Below are positions 48,200 through 58,124 of a DNA stretch of 64,000 nt, in pieces (position 1 is the first letter of the stretch; every line of letters starts with the position of its first letter). This stretch comes from DATGZH01 sp035297265 (GTDB lineage: Bacteria > Actinomycetota > Acidimicrobiia > Acidimicrobiales > RAAP-2). The stretch lies in the NCBI GenBank assembly GCA_035297265.1, contig DATGZH010000051.1:41052-105051 (forward strand), read 5' to 3'. The translations under genes and the position numbers were made by a program. The notes under the pieces were generated by a model, which ran no database searches, was not told where the DNA came from, and saw nothing but the letters and a program-made list of their open reading frames with translations.

Positions 48200-49381
48200 G
48201 TGGGCGACGCCGGCCGCATCGTCATCTTCTTCGTGGGGCTCGCCGTGGTGCTCGGCACCGCGGTCAACGTCTTCATGAGCCTGGTGGTGCCCCGGTCGCA
48301 CTACTCGAGGCTCAGGCGGGCTATCACCCGCCTCAGCCTGGCCCTCGTGCGGCCCGTGCTGCCCCGCCTCAAGAACTACGAATCCCGGGACCGGGTGATG
48401 AGCGTGGTGGGGCCGCTCGCCCTGATCCTCTTGTTCATCAGCTGGCTCGTGCTCGTCGTCGTCGGTTTCGGTCTCATGCTCTGGTGGGTGACCGGGGAGA
48501 CGCTCGCCCACTCGTTCGCCATCTCCGGGTCCTCGGTGTTCACGCTGGGCGTGGCCACCGGGCCCCATCCGGGCACCACGTTCGTCGAGTTCGTGGCGGC
48601 CGGCACCGGCCTCCTCATCATCGCCATGGAGATCGCCTACCTGCCGGCCATGTATGCGGCCTTCGCCGCCCGGGAGGCCGAGGTGACGCTCCTCGCCCCG
48701 CGGGCCGGGTGGCCGGCCTGGGGGCCCGAGATCCTCGCCCGTCACCACTGGTTCCGCACCGAGGCCGAGCTGCCCGAGCTCTACGGGAGCTGGGAGCGCT
48801 GGGCGGCGGGGGTGGCCGAGAGCCACTCGAACTACCCACCGCTCATGTGGTTCCGCTCGCCGGTGTACAACCGCTCCTGGCTGCTGAGCCTGGCCGCCAT
48901 GCTCGACGCCGCGGCATTGCAAGACGCCCTCAACCCCGGCACCGCCCCCCGACAGGCCCGCATCTTCCTCATGATGGGGGTGGACTGCCTGCGCTCGCTG
49001 GCCCGGACGTTGCGCATCCCCTACGACCCCGACCCGAAGCCCTCCGACCCGATCCGGCTCACCTACGAGGAGTTCGCCGACGGACTGCGCCGACTGGACG
49101 AGGTCGAGTACGAGGCGGAGCGCACGCCCGAGGAGGCCTGGCGCCACTTCGCCGGCTGGCGGGTCGGCTACGAGCCGATCGTCGACGCCCTGACCGAACT
49201 CATCGTGGCCCCGCCGGCCCCGTGGCTGGTCGACCGGCCCGAGATAGGCCCGAGCGTGCACCCGGGGGTGCGCAACCGGACGCCCGACGACCCCGAGGGC
49301 CAGCCGGCGGGCTGGAGGAAGAAGCGGCCGGCGCCGCCCTCCGGCCCGGCCACGCCGGCCGCCGACGAGCCCTCGGCCTGA
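48200..49381 (+). CDS. Membrane protein with two-helix channel-like pore motif
   Basis: 393 residues. Hydrophobic segments near residues 6-26 (IVIFFVGLAVVLGTAV), 70-100 (LALILLFISWLVLVVVGFGLM) and 130-160 (AGTGLLIIAMEIAYLPAMY). Between the last two is ISGSSVFTLGVATGP, which sits where a K-channel pore loop and filter (TVGYG) would be but with TLGVATG. A long soluble C-terminal domain with many Trp and Arg residues follows, then a Pro/Arg-rich tail. A divergent two-transmembrane ion channel is my inference; it could also be an unrelated membrane protein. Start GTG 48200. Confidence 0.6.
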   Translation: MGDAGRIVIFFVGLAVVLGTAVNVFMSLVVPRSHYSRLRRAITRLSLALVRPVLPRLKNYESRDRVMSVVGPLALILLFISWLVLVVVGFGLMLWWVTGETLAHSFAISGSSVFTLGVATGPHPGTTFVEFVAAGTGLLIIAMEIAYLPAMYAAFAAREAEVTLLAPRAGWPAWGPEILARHHWFRTEAELPELYGSWERWAAGVAESHSNYPPLMWFRSPVYNRSWLLSLAAMLDAAALQDALNPGTAPRQARIFLMMGVDCLRSLARTLRIPYDPDPKPSDPIRLTYEEFADGLRRLDEVEYEAERTPEEAWRHFAGWRVGYEPIVDALTELIVAPPAPWLVDRPEIGPSVHPGVRNRTPDDPEGQPAGWRKKRPAPPSGPATPAADEPSA

Positions 49382-49471
49382 GCTGGAGGGGGGCTCGGCG
49401 GAGCGTCGGGGCCCGGCCCGCCAGGTAGCCTTCGACGGGGAGGGGTCCCGACCCTGGGCGTCGGGAAGGAC

Positions 49472-51208
49472 ATGGCTCGACGCATGCTCGAACAGCGCAA
49501 GGCCAACCAAGCGTGGAACGACGGCGCGCGGGCGCTCGGTTTCCGGCGCGGCAACGAGCAGTGGCGCCCGGCCGACCGGACGAAGGCCCGCGTCCTCTTC
49601 CAGGAGGCGGTAGAGCTCGACCCGCGGATGGCCGACGCCTGGCTCGGGCTCCACGCCACGGGGCACGAGCCGAGCCTCGCCCTCGACCGGATGATCGACG
49701 CCATCGGACGCTTCGGTGAGCAGCGGCGCATCAACCGGCGCCCGCTGCGCTCCCGCTACGCCGCCGGCTTCTACTGCCGCTTCGACCTCGACGACTGGGA
49801 GAGCCTCTACCTGGCCCAAACGGCCCGCTGGTTCGCCGAGCAGCGCATCGACCTGGCGTGGGAGTTCCTCAACCGCTGCGGCACGGACAAGATCGAGCGG
49901 GACCTCCTCTGCGGCCGGCTCCTCTTCGCCGAGGGGCGCTACGAGGAGATGCTCCCGGTGCTGCACCGCATCTCGGCCTCCCGGGTCGTCGGCCCCGAGG
50001 CCAAGCTCTACACGGGCATCGCCCTCGCCCGGCGTGAGCTCTACGGCGAGGCCGAGCGGGTGCTCGGCGAGGCGGCGGCGGGGACCGACGTCACCGAGCT
50101 CGCCATCGAGGCCACCTACTTCCGGGGCCTCGTGCTGCGCAGCCTCGGACGCGACGAGATGGCCCGTTCGGCCCTCGAGTGGGTCTACCGGCACAACCCG
50201 AGCTACGGCGGCGTGGCCCAGCTCCTCGCCGATCCGACGAAGCGCCTCGAGACCGAGCCCCTGCCCAAGCCCAAGCCGGTGTCGGCCATGGGGGCGGCCG
50301 AGGACCTGCGCAACCTCCTGACCGAGCTCGACAACCAGGTGGGCCTGCGCGAGGTGAAGAACCAGGTGCGGGCGGTGGCCGCCCAGGTCCACGCCAGGCA
50401 GCTGCGGGTCGAGCGGGGTCTGCCCGTCGTGGGCTCGTCCAACCATCTCGTCTTCGCCGGCCCCCCGGGCACCGGCAAGACCACGGTGGCCCGGCTCGTC
50501 GGGCGCATCTACGCCGCCCTCGGCGTGCTGCAGGGGACGGCCTTCTGCGAGGTCACCCGGGCCGACCTCGTGGGGGAGTACGTGGGCCAGACCGCGCCCA
50601 AGACGAACGCCAAGATCGACGAGGCCCTCGACGGCGTGCTCTTCATCGACGAGGCCTACTCCCTCTCCCAGGGCATCGAGGGGGGCGACACCTACGGCCG
50701 CGAGGCCATCGAGACGCTCCTCAAGCGCATGGAGGACGACCGCGAGCGGCTCGTGGTCATCGTGGCCGGCTACAAGGACCGGCTCGAGCGGTTCTTGGAG
50801 TCCAACCCGGGCCTCCGCAGCCGCTTCAGCACGACGATCCAGTTCGACTCCTACGACCCCGACGAGCTCGTGACGATCGCCGACCTCTTCGCCGTGCGGG
50901 CGGGCGACCATTGGTCCGACGGCGCCCGGGTGCTCGTGCGCCAGGCCATCGAGGAGACGGTGGCCCGGGCCTGGATCGACGAGCTCGGGAACGGCCGCTT
51001 CGTGCGCAACATCTACGAGAAGGCGGCCCGCAACCGCGACCTGCGGCTCTTCGACCTGACCGCCACGAGCAGCGAGTCGCCGGACAACGAGCAGCTCTCG
51101 ACCATCGAAGACGTCGACGTCGGACCAGCCATCGCCGACACCTTGGCCCCGCTGCGCAGTCGGGAGGCCAAGCAGACCGCCAGTATCCTGCAGGTCGAGC
51201 AGCGCTGA
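49472..51208 (+). CDS. EccA-like AAA+ ATPase (CbxX/CfqX family) with TPR N-terminal domain
   Basis: 578 residues. The N-terminal ~280 residues are helical repeats (AWNDGARALGFRRGN, FQEAVELDPRMADAWLGL), then LTELDNQVGLREVKNQVRAV leads into the AAA+ domain with Walker A GPPGTGKTTVARL (about residue 331), Walker B GVLFIDEAYSLSQG (about 390) and the sensor/arginine-finger region NPGLRSRFSTTIQFDSY. This is the ESX (type VII) EccA architecture. No eccB, eccC, esx or PE/PPE gene lies nearby. A GGAAGG precedes ATG 49472 by only two bases. Confidence 0.88.
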   Translation: MARRMLEQRKANQAWNDGARALGFRRGNEQWRPADRTKARVLFQEAVELDPRMADAWLGLHATGHEPSLALDRMIDAIGRFGEQRRINRRPLRSRYAAGFYCRFDLDDWESLYLAQTARWFAEQRIDLAWEFLNRCGTDKIERDLLCGRLLFAEGRYEEMLPVLHRISASRVVGPEAKLYTGIALARRELYGEAERVLGEAAAGTDVTELAIEATYFRGLVLRSLGRDEMARSALEWVYRHNPSYGGVAQLLADPTKRLETEPLPKPKPVSAMGAAEDLRNLLTELDNQVGLREVKNQVRAVAAQVHARQLRVERGLPVVGSSNHLVFAGPPGTGKTTVARLVGRIYAALGVLQGTAFCEVTRADLVGEYVGQTAPKTNAKIDEALDGVLFIDEAYSLSQGIEGGDTYGREAIETLLKRMEDDRERLVVIVAGYKDRLERFLESNPGLRSRFSTTIQFDSYDPDELVTIADLFAVRAGDHWSDGARVLVRQAIEETVARAWIDELGNGRFVRNIYEKAARNRDLRLFDLTATSSESPDNEQLSTIEDVDVGPAIADTLAPLRSREAKQTASILQVEQR

Positions 51209-51214
51209 GCTCCT

Positions 51215-51238
51215 GGGCCCGGTGAGCGCGCCGGGCCC
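51215..51238 (+). terminator. Strong GC hairpin between the EccA-like and ABC-F genes
   Basis: GGGCCCGG (51215-51222) and CCGGGCCC (51231-51238) form a perfect 8-bp stem with an 8-base loop, six bases after the upstream stop. No T-tract follows. It may terminate or stall the upstream transcript, or lie in the ABC-F leader. Confidence 0.45.
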
Positions 51239-51274
51239 ACGCTGAGCCACCGACCCGAACCCTCGGACGCACCG

Positions 51275-51342
51275 ATGGACGAGACCTCCGACGCCAACGC
51301 CAACGTGCGGCGCCCGCCGGCGCCGGCACCGGCGCGCCCCCG

Positions 51343-51346
<4 letters not shown>
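51275..51346 (+). CDS. Possible upstream ORF overlapping the ABC-F start
   Basis: A 23-codon frame (MDETSDANANVRRPPAPAPA...) ends in ATGA overlapping the ABC-F ATG (51343-51346). The encoded peptide is polar then Pro/Ala-rich. ABC-F genes are often controlled through translated upstream ORFs, so it could be a leader peptide; no ribosome binding site is obvious and it may be chance. Confidence 0.3.
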
Positions 51347-52941
<1,595 letters not shown>

Positions 52942-53046
52942 CGGGAGGGCAGTGGGCCAGGTCAGCAGGAATTGTGCCCGGGAGCGCGCGGCCGACGGGA
53001 CGCCGTCCCTAGGGTCGGACGAAACAGCCGACCGGTAGCACGTGCG

Positions 53047-53060
53047 GGGTCGACCGACCC
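53047..53060. promoter_or_regulatory. Inverted repeat upstream of the DHA2 transporter
   Basis: GGGTCG-AC-CGACCC lies 25 bases before ATG 53085, after a TAGGGT box at 53010. Candidate repressor site in the leader; no adjacent regulator gene. Confidence 0.3.
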
Positions 53061-53084
53061 GCGACGGCAAGGGAGGGTGGGGAG

Positions 53085-54578
53085 ATGAGTGACGCGGTCG
53101 CGGTGAGCGGACGAGCCGGCGTCGAGGAGCTCGACCCGAGGCGTTGGGGCATCCTCGCCGTCGTCGTGGTGGCCCAGCTGATGGTGGTGCTCGACGCCTC
53201 TATCGTCACGATCGCCCTGCCATCGGCCCAGAAGGCCTTGCACATCTCGGTGGCCAACCGCCAATGGGTGATCACCGCCTACACGGTGGCCTTCGGTGGC
53301 CTGCTCCTCCTCGGCGGCCGCATCGCCGACTACGGCGGCCGCAAGCGCATGTTCATCCTCGGCCTGATCGGTTTCGCCGGCGCGTCGGCCTTCGGCGGCC
53401 TGGCGGTCGACCAGGCGATGCTGTTCGGGGCCCGGGCCCTCCAGGGCGCCTTCGCCGCCCTCATGGCACCGGCCGCGCTCTCGATCCTCACGATCACGTT
53501 CCAGTCCGACGCCGGGGAGCGAGCCAAGGCCTTCGGCGCCTACGGCGCGGTCTCGGGGGCCGGTGGGGCCATCGGCGTGCTGGCGGGCGGCATCCTCACG
53601 CAGTACGCCTCGTGGCGCTGGTGCCTCCTCGTGAACGTGCCCATCGCCGCGCTGGCCGCCGTCGCCGCCACCCGCATCGTGCGCGACAGCCGGGTCGAGG
53701 GCTCCACGAAGTACGACGTCGCCGGGGCGTTGCTCTCGACCGCGGGACTCGTGTGCCTGGTCTACGGCTTCACGAAGGCCGAGACGGACGGCTGGACCTC
53801 GACGCCCACCTTGATCCTGCTGAGCGTGGCGATCGTCCTCTTGGTGGCGTTCGTGTTCCAGGAGGCGAGGACGAGCCATCCGCTGCTCCCGCTCCGCGTG
53901 GTGAGCGAGCGGAACCGCGGCGGGTCCTACCTGGCGACGCTCCTCCTCGGTGCGGGGCTGTTCGCCATGTTCGTGTTCCTCAGCTACTACCTGCAGAGCG
54001 TCTTGCACTACTCGGCGCTCAAGGCCGGCGTGGCCTTCCTGCCCTTCGCCTTCGGCATCATCGTGGCCGCGGCCGCCTCGACGACTCTCGTGCCGCGCGT
54101 CGGGCCCCGGTTGCCCATGGCCGGCGGGATCGCCGTCGGGGCCCTCGGGCTCGCCTGGCTGACCCAGATCGGCGTGCACACGTCCTATTGGACGAGCGTG
54201 CTCCCCCCTGAGCTGCTCATGAGCCTCGGGCTCGGCCTGGCCTTCCCCGCGCTCAGCAGCACCGCCCTCACCAGGGTCAAGGATCGGGACTCGGGTGTGG
54301 CGAGCGCCCTCGTGAACACGACCCAGCAGGTGGGTGGGTCACTCGGTACCGCGCTCCTCAACACCGTGGCCGCCACGGCCACCGCCAGCTACATCGCGGC
54401 CCACGGCAAGCTGGCCGCCCCGGCCGGTGTCGTGCACGGCTTCTCGGTGGCCTTCGGCGTGGGCGCGGTGTTCTTGGCCGTGGGCGCCATCGTGGCCGCC
54501 GTGTTCGTGACCGCCACCAAGCGTGACCTGGTGATGGTGGGCGCCCCCGCGCCGGCCGCCGCCGCCGCCACCGCCTGA
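53085..54578 (+). CDS. MFS drug transporter, DHA2 family (EmrB/QacA type)
   Basis: 497 residues with about 14 hydrophobic segments. VVVAQLMVVLDASIVTIALPSAQKAL is the DHA2 motif D1 region, and GGRIADYGGRKRMFILGL the A motif. SGAGGAIGVLAGGILTQYASWRWCLLVNVPI carries antiporter motif C. It uses proton motive force to export drugs or metabolites. GAGGGTGGGGAG upstream supplies the ribosome binding site. The substrate is unknown. Confidence 0.93.
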   Translation: MSDAVAVSGRAGVEELDPRRWGILAVVVVAQLMVVLDASIVTIALPSAQKALHISVANRQWVITAYTVAFGGLLLLGGRIADYGGRKRMFILGLIGFAGASAFGGLAVDQAMLFGARALQGAFAALMAPAALSILTITFQSDAGERAKAFGAYGAVSGAGGAIGVLAGGILTQYASWRWCLLVNVPIAALAAVAATRIVRDSRVEGSTKYDVAGALLSTAGLVCLVYGFTKAETDGWTSTPTLILLSVAIVLLVAFVFQEARTSHPLLPLRVVSERNRGGSYLATLLLGAGLFAMFVFLSYYLQSVLHYSALKAGVAFLPFAFGIIVAAAASTTLVPRVGPRLPMAGGIAVGALGLAWLTQIGVHTSYWTSVLPPELLMSLGLGLAFPALSSTALTRVKDRDSGVASALVNTTQQVGGSLGTALLNTVAATATASYIAAHGKLAAPAGVVHGFSVAFGVGAVFLAVGAIVAAVFVTATKRDLVMVGAPAPAAAAATA

Positions 54579-54600
54579 CGTCGCCGGCGACCCGGCCCGG

Positions 54601-54960
54601 CTACGTGGCCGGGCCGCGGTCGTGGAGCTCGATGGTGTTGCCCTCGGGGTCGTTGAGGAAGGCCTGACGGTCCGAGCCGACGGCGATGGCGTCGGTCACC
54701 TGTACGCCGCGACCCCGGAGCTCCTCGATGGTCGCCTCGATGTCGGCCACGAGGACCGAGAAGTGCTGGCCCAGGGCGGGGGGCGGTTCGCCCTCCACCA
54801 GGTGGACCTGCTGGGACCCGGCGTTCAGCCAGGCGCCGCCGAAACCGAAGTCCGGGCGGTCGGAGCGCATCGTCATCCCCATCACGTCCGTGTAGAACTC
54901 CATGGCCGCCGGCACGTCTTTGACGTTGACCGACACGTGGTCCACCCCGAGCAGCTCCAT
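54601..54960 (-). CDS. VOC superfamily (glyoxalase/bleomycin-resistance-like) protein
   Basis: 119 residues; AGGAG eight bases before ATG 54960. GVDHVSVNVKDVPAAMEFYTDVMG, VHLVEGEPPP and AFLNDPEGNTIELHD give the paired beta-alpha-beta metal-binding pattern with His (residue 8), Glu in VHLVEG and the C-terminal Glu of GNTIELHD. Typical of small glyoxalase/dioxygenase-like enzymes; the reaction is unassigned. It lies 35 bases downstream of the amidohydrolase gene on the same strand. Confidence 0.88.
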   Translation of the reverse strand: MELLGVDHVSVNVKDVPAAMEFYTDVMGMTMRSDRPDFGFGGAWLNAGSQQVHLVEGEPPPALGQHFSVLVADIEATIEELRGRGVQVTDAIAVGSDRQAFLNDPEGNTIELHDRGPAT

Positions 54961-54995
54961 CCCGTGGCTCCTTTCTGCTTCGTCCCTCGAGACCC

Positions 54996-56201
54996 TCAGG
55001 TCCGCCAGTCGTCCCGCTCCGGCAGCGGGTGGCGGAACAGCTTGGCCGCGTTCCCACCGGCGATGGCCCGCAGCTCCGCTTCGGGCAGGTCGCCGTAGTT
55101 GGCCGCGAGCACTTCTTGGGTGTCGGGCCAGGTGGAGTCGGCGTGGGGGTAATCGCTCTCCACCATGATGTGGTCGACCCCGATCACGTGGCGCAACGGC
55201 ACCATCGAGGGGTCGTCGATCGTGCAGAACCAGAAGTTGCGCCGGATGACCTCGGAGGGGAGCAGCTCGGAGGGCCAGGAGTGGCTCTCGGTGCCCGAGG
55301 CCGAGTGCCGGAGGACGTAGTCGACCCGGTCCATGAGCATGGGCACCCAGCCCATGCCGCCCTCCGAGAGGGCCACCTGGAGGTGGGGGAAGCGAAGGGG
55401 CACCCCGGACCACAGCCACTCGGCCGTGGCCACCAGGCCGTTCACCGGGAAGAGCGTGGGGAGCACCTCGAAGGGGGGACCGCCCGAGGCATGGGGGGCC
55501 CACGACGAGGCCCCGGTGTGCAGGCAGACCACCGTGCCGGTCTCCTCGCAGGCGGCGAGGAAGGGGTCCCACTCGCCGGAGTAGATCGTGGGGAGACCGA
55601 GGGTGCCTGGGAACTCGGGGAAGCTCACGGCCACGAAGCCCCGCTCGGCGTTGCGCCGGACCTCGGCCGCGGCCACTGCCAGGTCGGGGAGCCAGGTCAG
55701 CTGGAGCGGGATGATGCGGCCGGGGTGGGTGCCCGCCCAGACCTCCAGGTACCAGTCGTTCCAGGCCCGCACGCAGGCCAGGCCGAGCTCCTTGTCCTTC
55801 GAGCGCGAGAACACCGCCCCGCAGAAGCCGGCCACGAGCGAGGGGAAACAGAGGGAGGCCCAGATGCCGGCCAGGTCCATGTCCCGGACCCGGGCGTCGA
55901 TGTCGTAGCAGCCGGGGCGCATCTCGTCGAAGCGCGCCGGGTCCATGCTCCAGTCCTCCTTGGGCCGGCCGACCACCGCGTTCAGGCCGACGTTCGGGTA
56001 GAGGTTGTCCTCGTAGGCCCAGGCCTCCCGGCCCTCGAGCTCGATCACCCTCGGCGCCTTGTCGGCCAGGTGCGCGGGCAGGCGTCCCTCGAAGAGGTCC
56101 CGGGGCTCGATCAGGTGGTCGTCGACCGAGATGATCGGCACCCGGATCGGTCGCGGCTCGGGGTCGGGCAACAGGCGGGACCCCGTCTCGACCTCGGTCA
56201 T
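54996..56201 (-). CDS. Amidohydrolase family protein (LigW/ACMSD-like TIM barrel)
   Basis: 401 residues. PIISVDDHLIEPRDLFEGRL (DxH-type metal motif, here DDH), AWAYEDNLYPNVG, CLHTGASSW (His on a central strand) and GVDHIMVESDYPHADSTWP (catalytic Asp with the SDYPH motif) match the amidohydrolase-2/ACMSD branch. It probably decarboxylates or hydrolyses an aromatic or related ring compound. It diverges from the amidohydrolase at 56334 across a 130-base gap with an inverted repeat. Confidence 0.88.
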   Translation of the reverse strand: MTEVETGSRLLPDPEPRPIRVPIISVDDHLIEPRDLFEGRLPAHLADKAPRVIELEGREAWAYEDNLYPNVGLNAVVGRPKEDWSMDPARFDEMRPGCYDIDARVRDMDLAGIWASLCFPSLVAGFCGAVFSRSKDKELGLACVRAWNDWYLEVWAGTHPGRIIPLQLTWLPDLAVAAAEVRRNAERGFVAVSFPEFPGTLGLPTIYSGEWDPFLAACEETGTVVCLHTGASSWAPHASGGPPFEVLPTLFPVNGLVATAEWLWSGVPLRFPHLQVALSEGGMGWVPMLMDRVDYVLRHSASGTESHSWPSELLPSEVIRRNFWFCTIDDPSMVPLRHVIGVDHIMVESDYPHADSTWPDTQEVLAANYGDLPEAELRAIAGGNAAKLFRHPLPERDDWRT

Positions 56202-56245
56202 GCCCTCACCTCGTCTCCACCGCCGCCCGGGCTCCGGACTGCCGC

Positions 56246-56262
56246 AGTGTCGGATCGACACT
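56246..56262. promoter_or_regulatory. Inverted repeat between divergent amidohydrolase genes
   Basis: AGTGTCG-GAT-CGACACT is a perfect 7-bp inverted repeat with a 3-base centre, overlapping a TATCGT box (56262-56267) for the plus-strand gene and 45 bases upstream of the minus-strand gene. Good operator candidate controlling both directions. Confidence 0.45.
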
Positions 56263-56333
56263 ATCGTCGCGGGTGCTTTCGTCGCCGGGCCAGCGGGCGC
56301 TCCGACGGCTCGATCCCGGTCAGGAGGGTGGGG

Positions 56334-58124
56334 ATGCTCGACCTTGTCATCCGCGGTGGCACCGTCGTCGACGGGACGGGGGGACCACGACGGGTGGCCG
56401 ACGTCGGGGTGCTCGACGGGCGGGTGGTGGCGATCGGCCAGGTCGACGAGCCGGCCGGCACCACGATCGACGCCGACGGGCTCATCGTGGCCCCGGGGTT
56501 CGTGGACCTCCACACCCACTACGACGCCCAGCTCTTCTGGGACCCCTCGGCCAGCCCCTCGCCTCTCCACGGGGTGACGACCGTCCTCGGCGGCAACTGC
56601 GGGTTCTCGCTCGCCCCGAGCGGCCCGGACCACGCCCGCTACCTGCAGCGGATGATGGCCAAGGTCGAGGGCATGCCGCTCTCCTCCCTGGAGGAGGGTC
56701 TCGACTGGTCGTGGCAGACCTTCGGGGAGTGGCTCGATCGCCTCGAGGGGGCCATCGGGGTGAACGCCGGCTTCCTCGTCGGCCACTCGGCCCTGCGCCG
56801 CACGGTGATGGGCGACGACGCGGTGAGCGAGCTCGCCACCGAGGACCAGGTGGCGGCGATGGTCGCCGCACTGCACGAGGCGCTCGCCTCCGGCGCCCTC
56901 GGGTTCTCCACGTCCCAGGTCCACACGCACCACGACGGCGACCTGCGGCCGGTGCCCTCGCGCTCGGCCGGGCGCCCCGAGATCGAGGCGCTCGCCGCCG
57001 CGGTGGCCGACCATCCCGGCACGACGGTCGAGATGATCGTCCAGGGCTGCCTCACCGGGTTCAGCGACGAGGAGACGGATCTCATGGCGGCGGTCTCGGT
57101 GCTCTCGGGCCGCCCGGTCAACTGGAACGTCCTCGGGGTCTCGGCCCTCGCCCCCGAGCGGGCCGAGAGCCAGCTGCACGCGTCGGACGTGGCGGCCGAG
57201 CGCGGCGGCACGCTCGTGGCCCTCACGCTGCCCCACAACATGGGGATCCGCCTCTCGTTCGAGGGTGGGGCGGTGCTCGAGGGCCTGCCCGGGTGGCGTG
57301 ACGTGCTCGCCCTCGACAAGCCCGAGCGCATGAAGGCGCTCTCGGACCCCGAGATCCGGCGCAAGCTGAACGAGGGCGCCCACTCCGAGGAGGCGGGCAT
57401 CCTGCGGGGTCTCGTCGCCTGGCAACGGCTCACCTTCGAAGAGACGTTCGCCGAAGAGAACGCGGCCTACGAGGGTCGGACGGTGGGCGACGTGGCCGCG
57501 GAGCGGGGCCAGGAGCCCTTCGACGCCCTCCTCGACGTGGTGGTCGACGACGAGCTGCGCACCGGCCTGCGCCCGCCGCGCGGCGACGCCGACGCCGACT
57601 GGGAGGCCCGGGTCAAGGTGTGGCGCGACCACCGCACCGTCATCGGGGGCTCCGACGCCGGGGCCCACGTCGACATGATGTGCGGGGCCATCTACTCGAC
57701 CTCGATGCTCGAGGGGGCCGTGCGCCGACGGGGACTCCTGTCGTGGGAGGAGGCCGTCCAGCAGCTGTCGGACAAGCCGGCCCGCCTCTACGGGCTCCGC
57801 CATCGGGGCCGGATCGCCGAGGGCTTCTTCGCCGACCTCGTGGCCTTCGACCCCGAGACCGTCGGCTCGGGCCCCGAGCGCACCCGGACCGACATGCCCG
57901 GCGGGGCCCACCGCCTCTACGCCGAGTCGAGTGGCGTCGAGCACGTCCTCGTGAACGGGACCGAGATCGTGCGCAGTGGCGCCTTCACCGGCGAACTGCC
58001 GGGGCGGCTCCTTCGGGCCGACCGCGACACCGACACCGTGATGGCCGGCAGCCACTGGTGGCCCGAGGGCTCGGCCGAGACCGACGGCCACGGCCCGTCG
58101 GGCAACGGCGCCGCGAAGCGGTGA
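56334..58124 (+). CDS. D-aminoacylase-like amidohydrolase (N-acyl-D-amino-acid deacylase family)
   Basis: 596 residues. LDLVIRGGTVVDGTGGPRR and VAPGFVDLHTHYDAQLFWDP (HxH) open the fold; CGFSLAP and GALGFSTSQVHTHHDGDL follow; VIGGSDAGAHVDMMCGAIY carries the catalytic Asp and LYGLRHRGRIAEGFFADLVAFD is the end of the barrel. Length and HTHYDAQ match the D-aminoacylase/DAN family. GGAGG precedes ATG 56334 by about six bases. GTGA overlap to the alcohol dehydrogenase makes a plus-strand operon with the SDR gene. Confidence 0.9.
   Translation: MLDLVIRGGTVVDGTGGPRRVADVGVLDGRVVAIGQVDEPAGTTIDADGLIVAPGFVDLHTHYDAQLFWDPSASPSPLHGVTTVLGGNCGFSLAPSGPDHARYLQRMMAKVEGMPLSSLEEGLDWSWQTFGEWLDRLEGAIGVNAGFLVGHSALRRTVMGDDAVSELATEDQVAAMVAALHEALASGALGFSTSQVHTHHDGDLRPVPSRSAGRPEIEALAAAVADHPGTTVEMIVQGCLTGFSDEETDLMAAVSVLSGRPVNWNVLGVSALAPERAESQLHASDVAAERGGTLVALTLPHNMGIRLSFEGGAVLEGLPGWRDVLALDKPERMKALSDPEIRRKLNEGAHSEEAGILRGLVAWQRLTFEETFAEENAAYEGRTVGDVAAERGQEPFDALLDVVVDDELRTGLRPPRGDADADWEARVKVWRDHRTVIGGSDAGAHVDMMCGAIYSTSMLEGAVRRRGLLSWEEAVQQLSDKPARLYGLRHRGRIAEGFFADLVAFDPETVGSGPERTRTDMPGGAHRLYAESSGVEHVLVNGTEIVRSGAFTGELPGRLLRADRDTDTVMAGSHWWPEGSAETDGHGPSGNGAAKR

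Noticed and set aside
48155..51250. 1031-codon minus-strand frame over the channel-like and EccA-like genes
   Set aside because: Composition is His/Gly/Arg/Leu shadow of the plus-strand genes with no domain and no start signals.
54996..58091. Very long minus-strand frame (1031 codons) antisense to the D-aminoacylase-like gene
   Set aside because: Only its last 1206 bases encode a protein-like sequence, the ACMSD-like amidohydrolase. The rest is shadow sequence caused by high GC codon bias.
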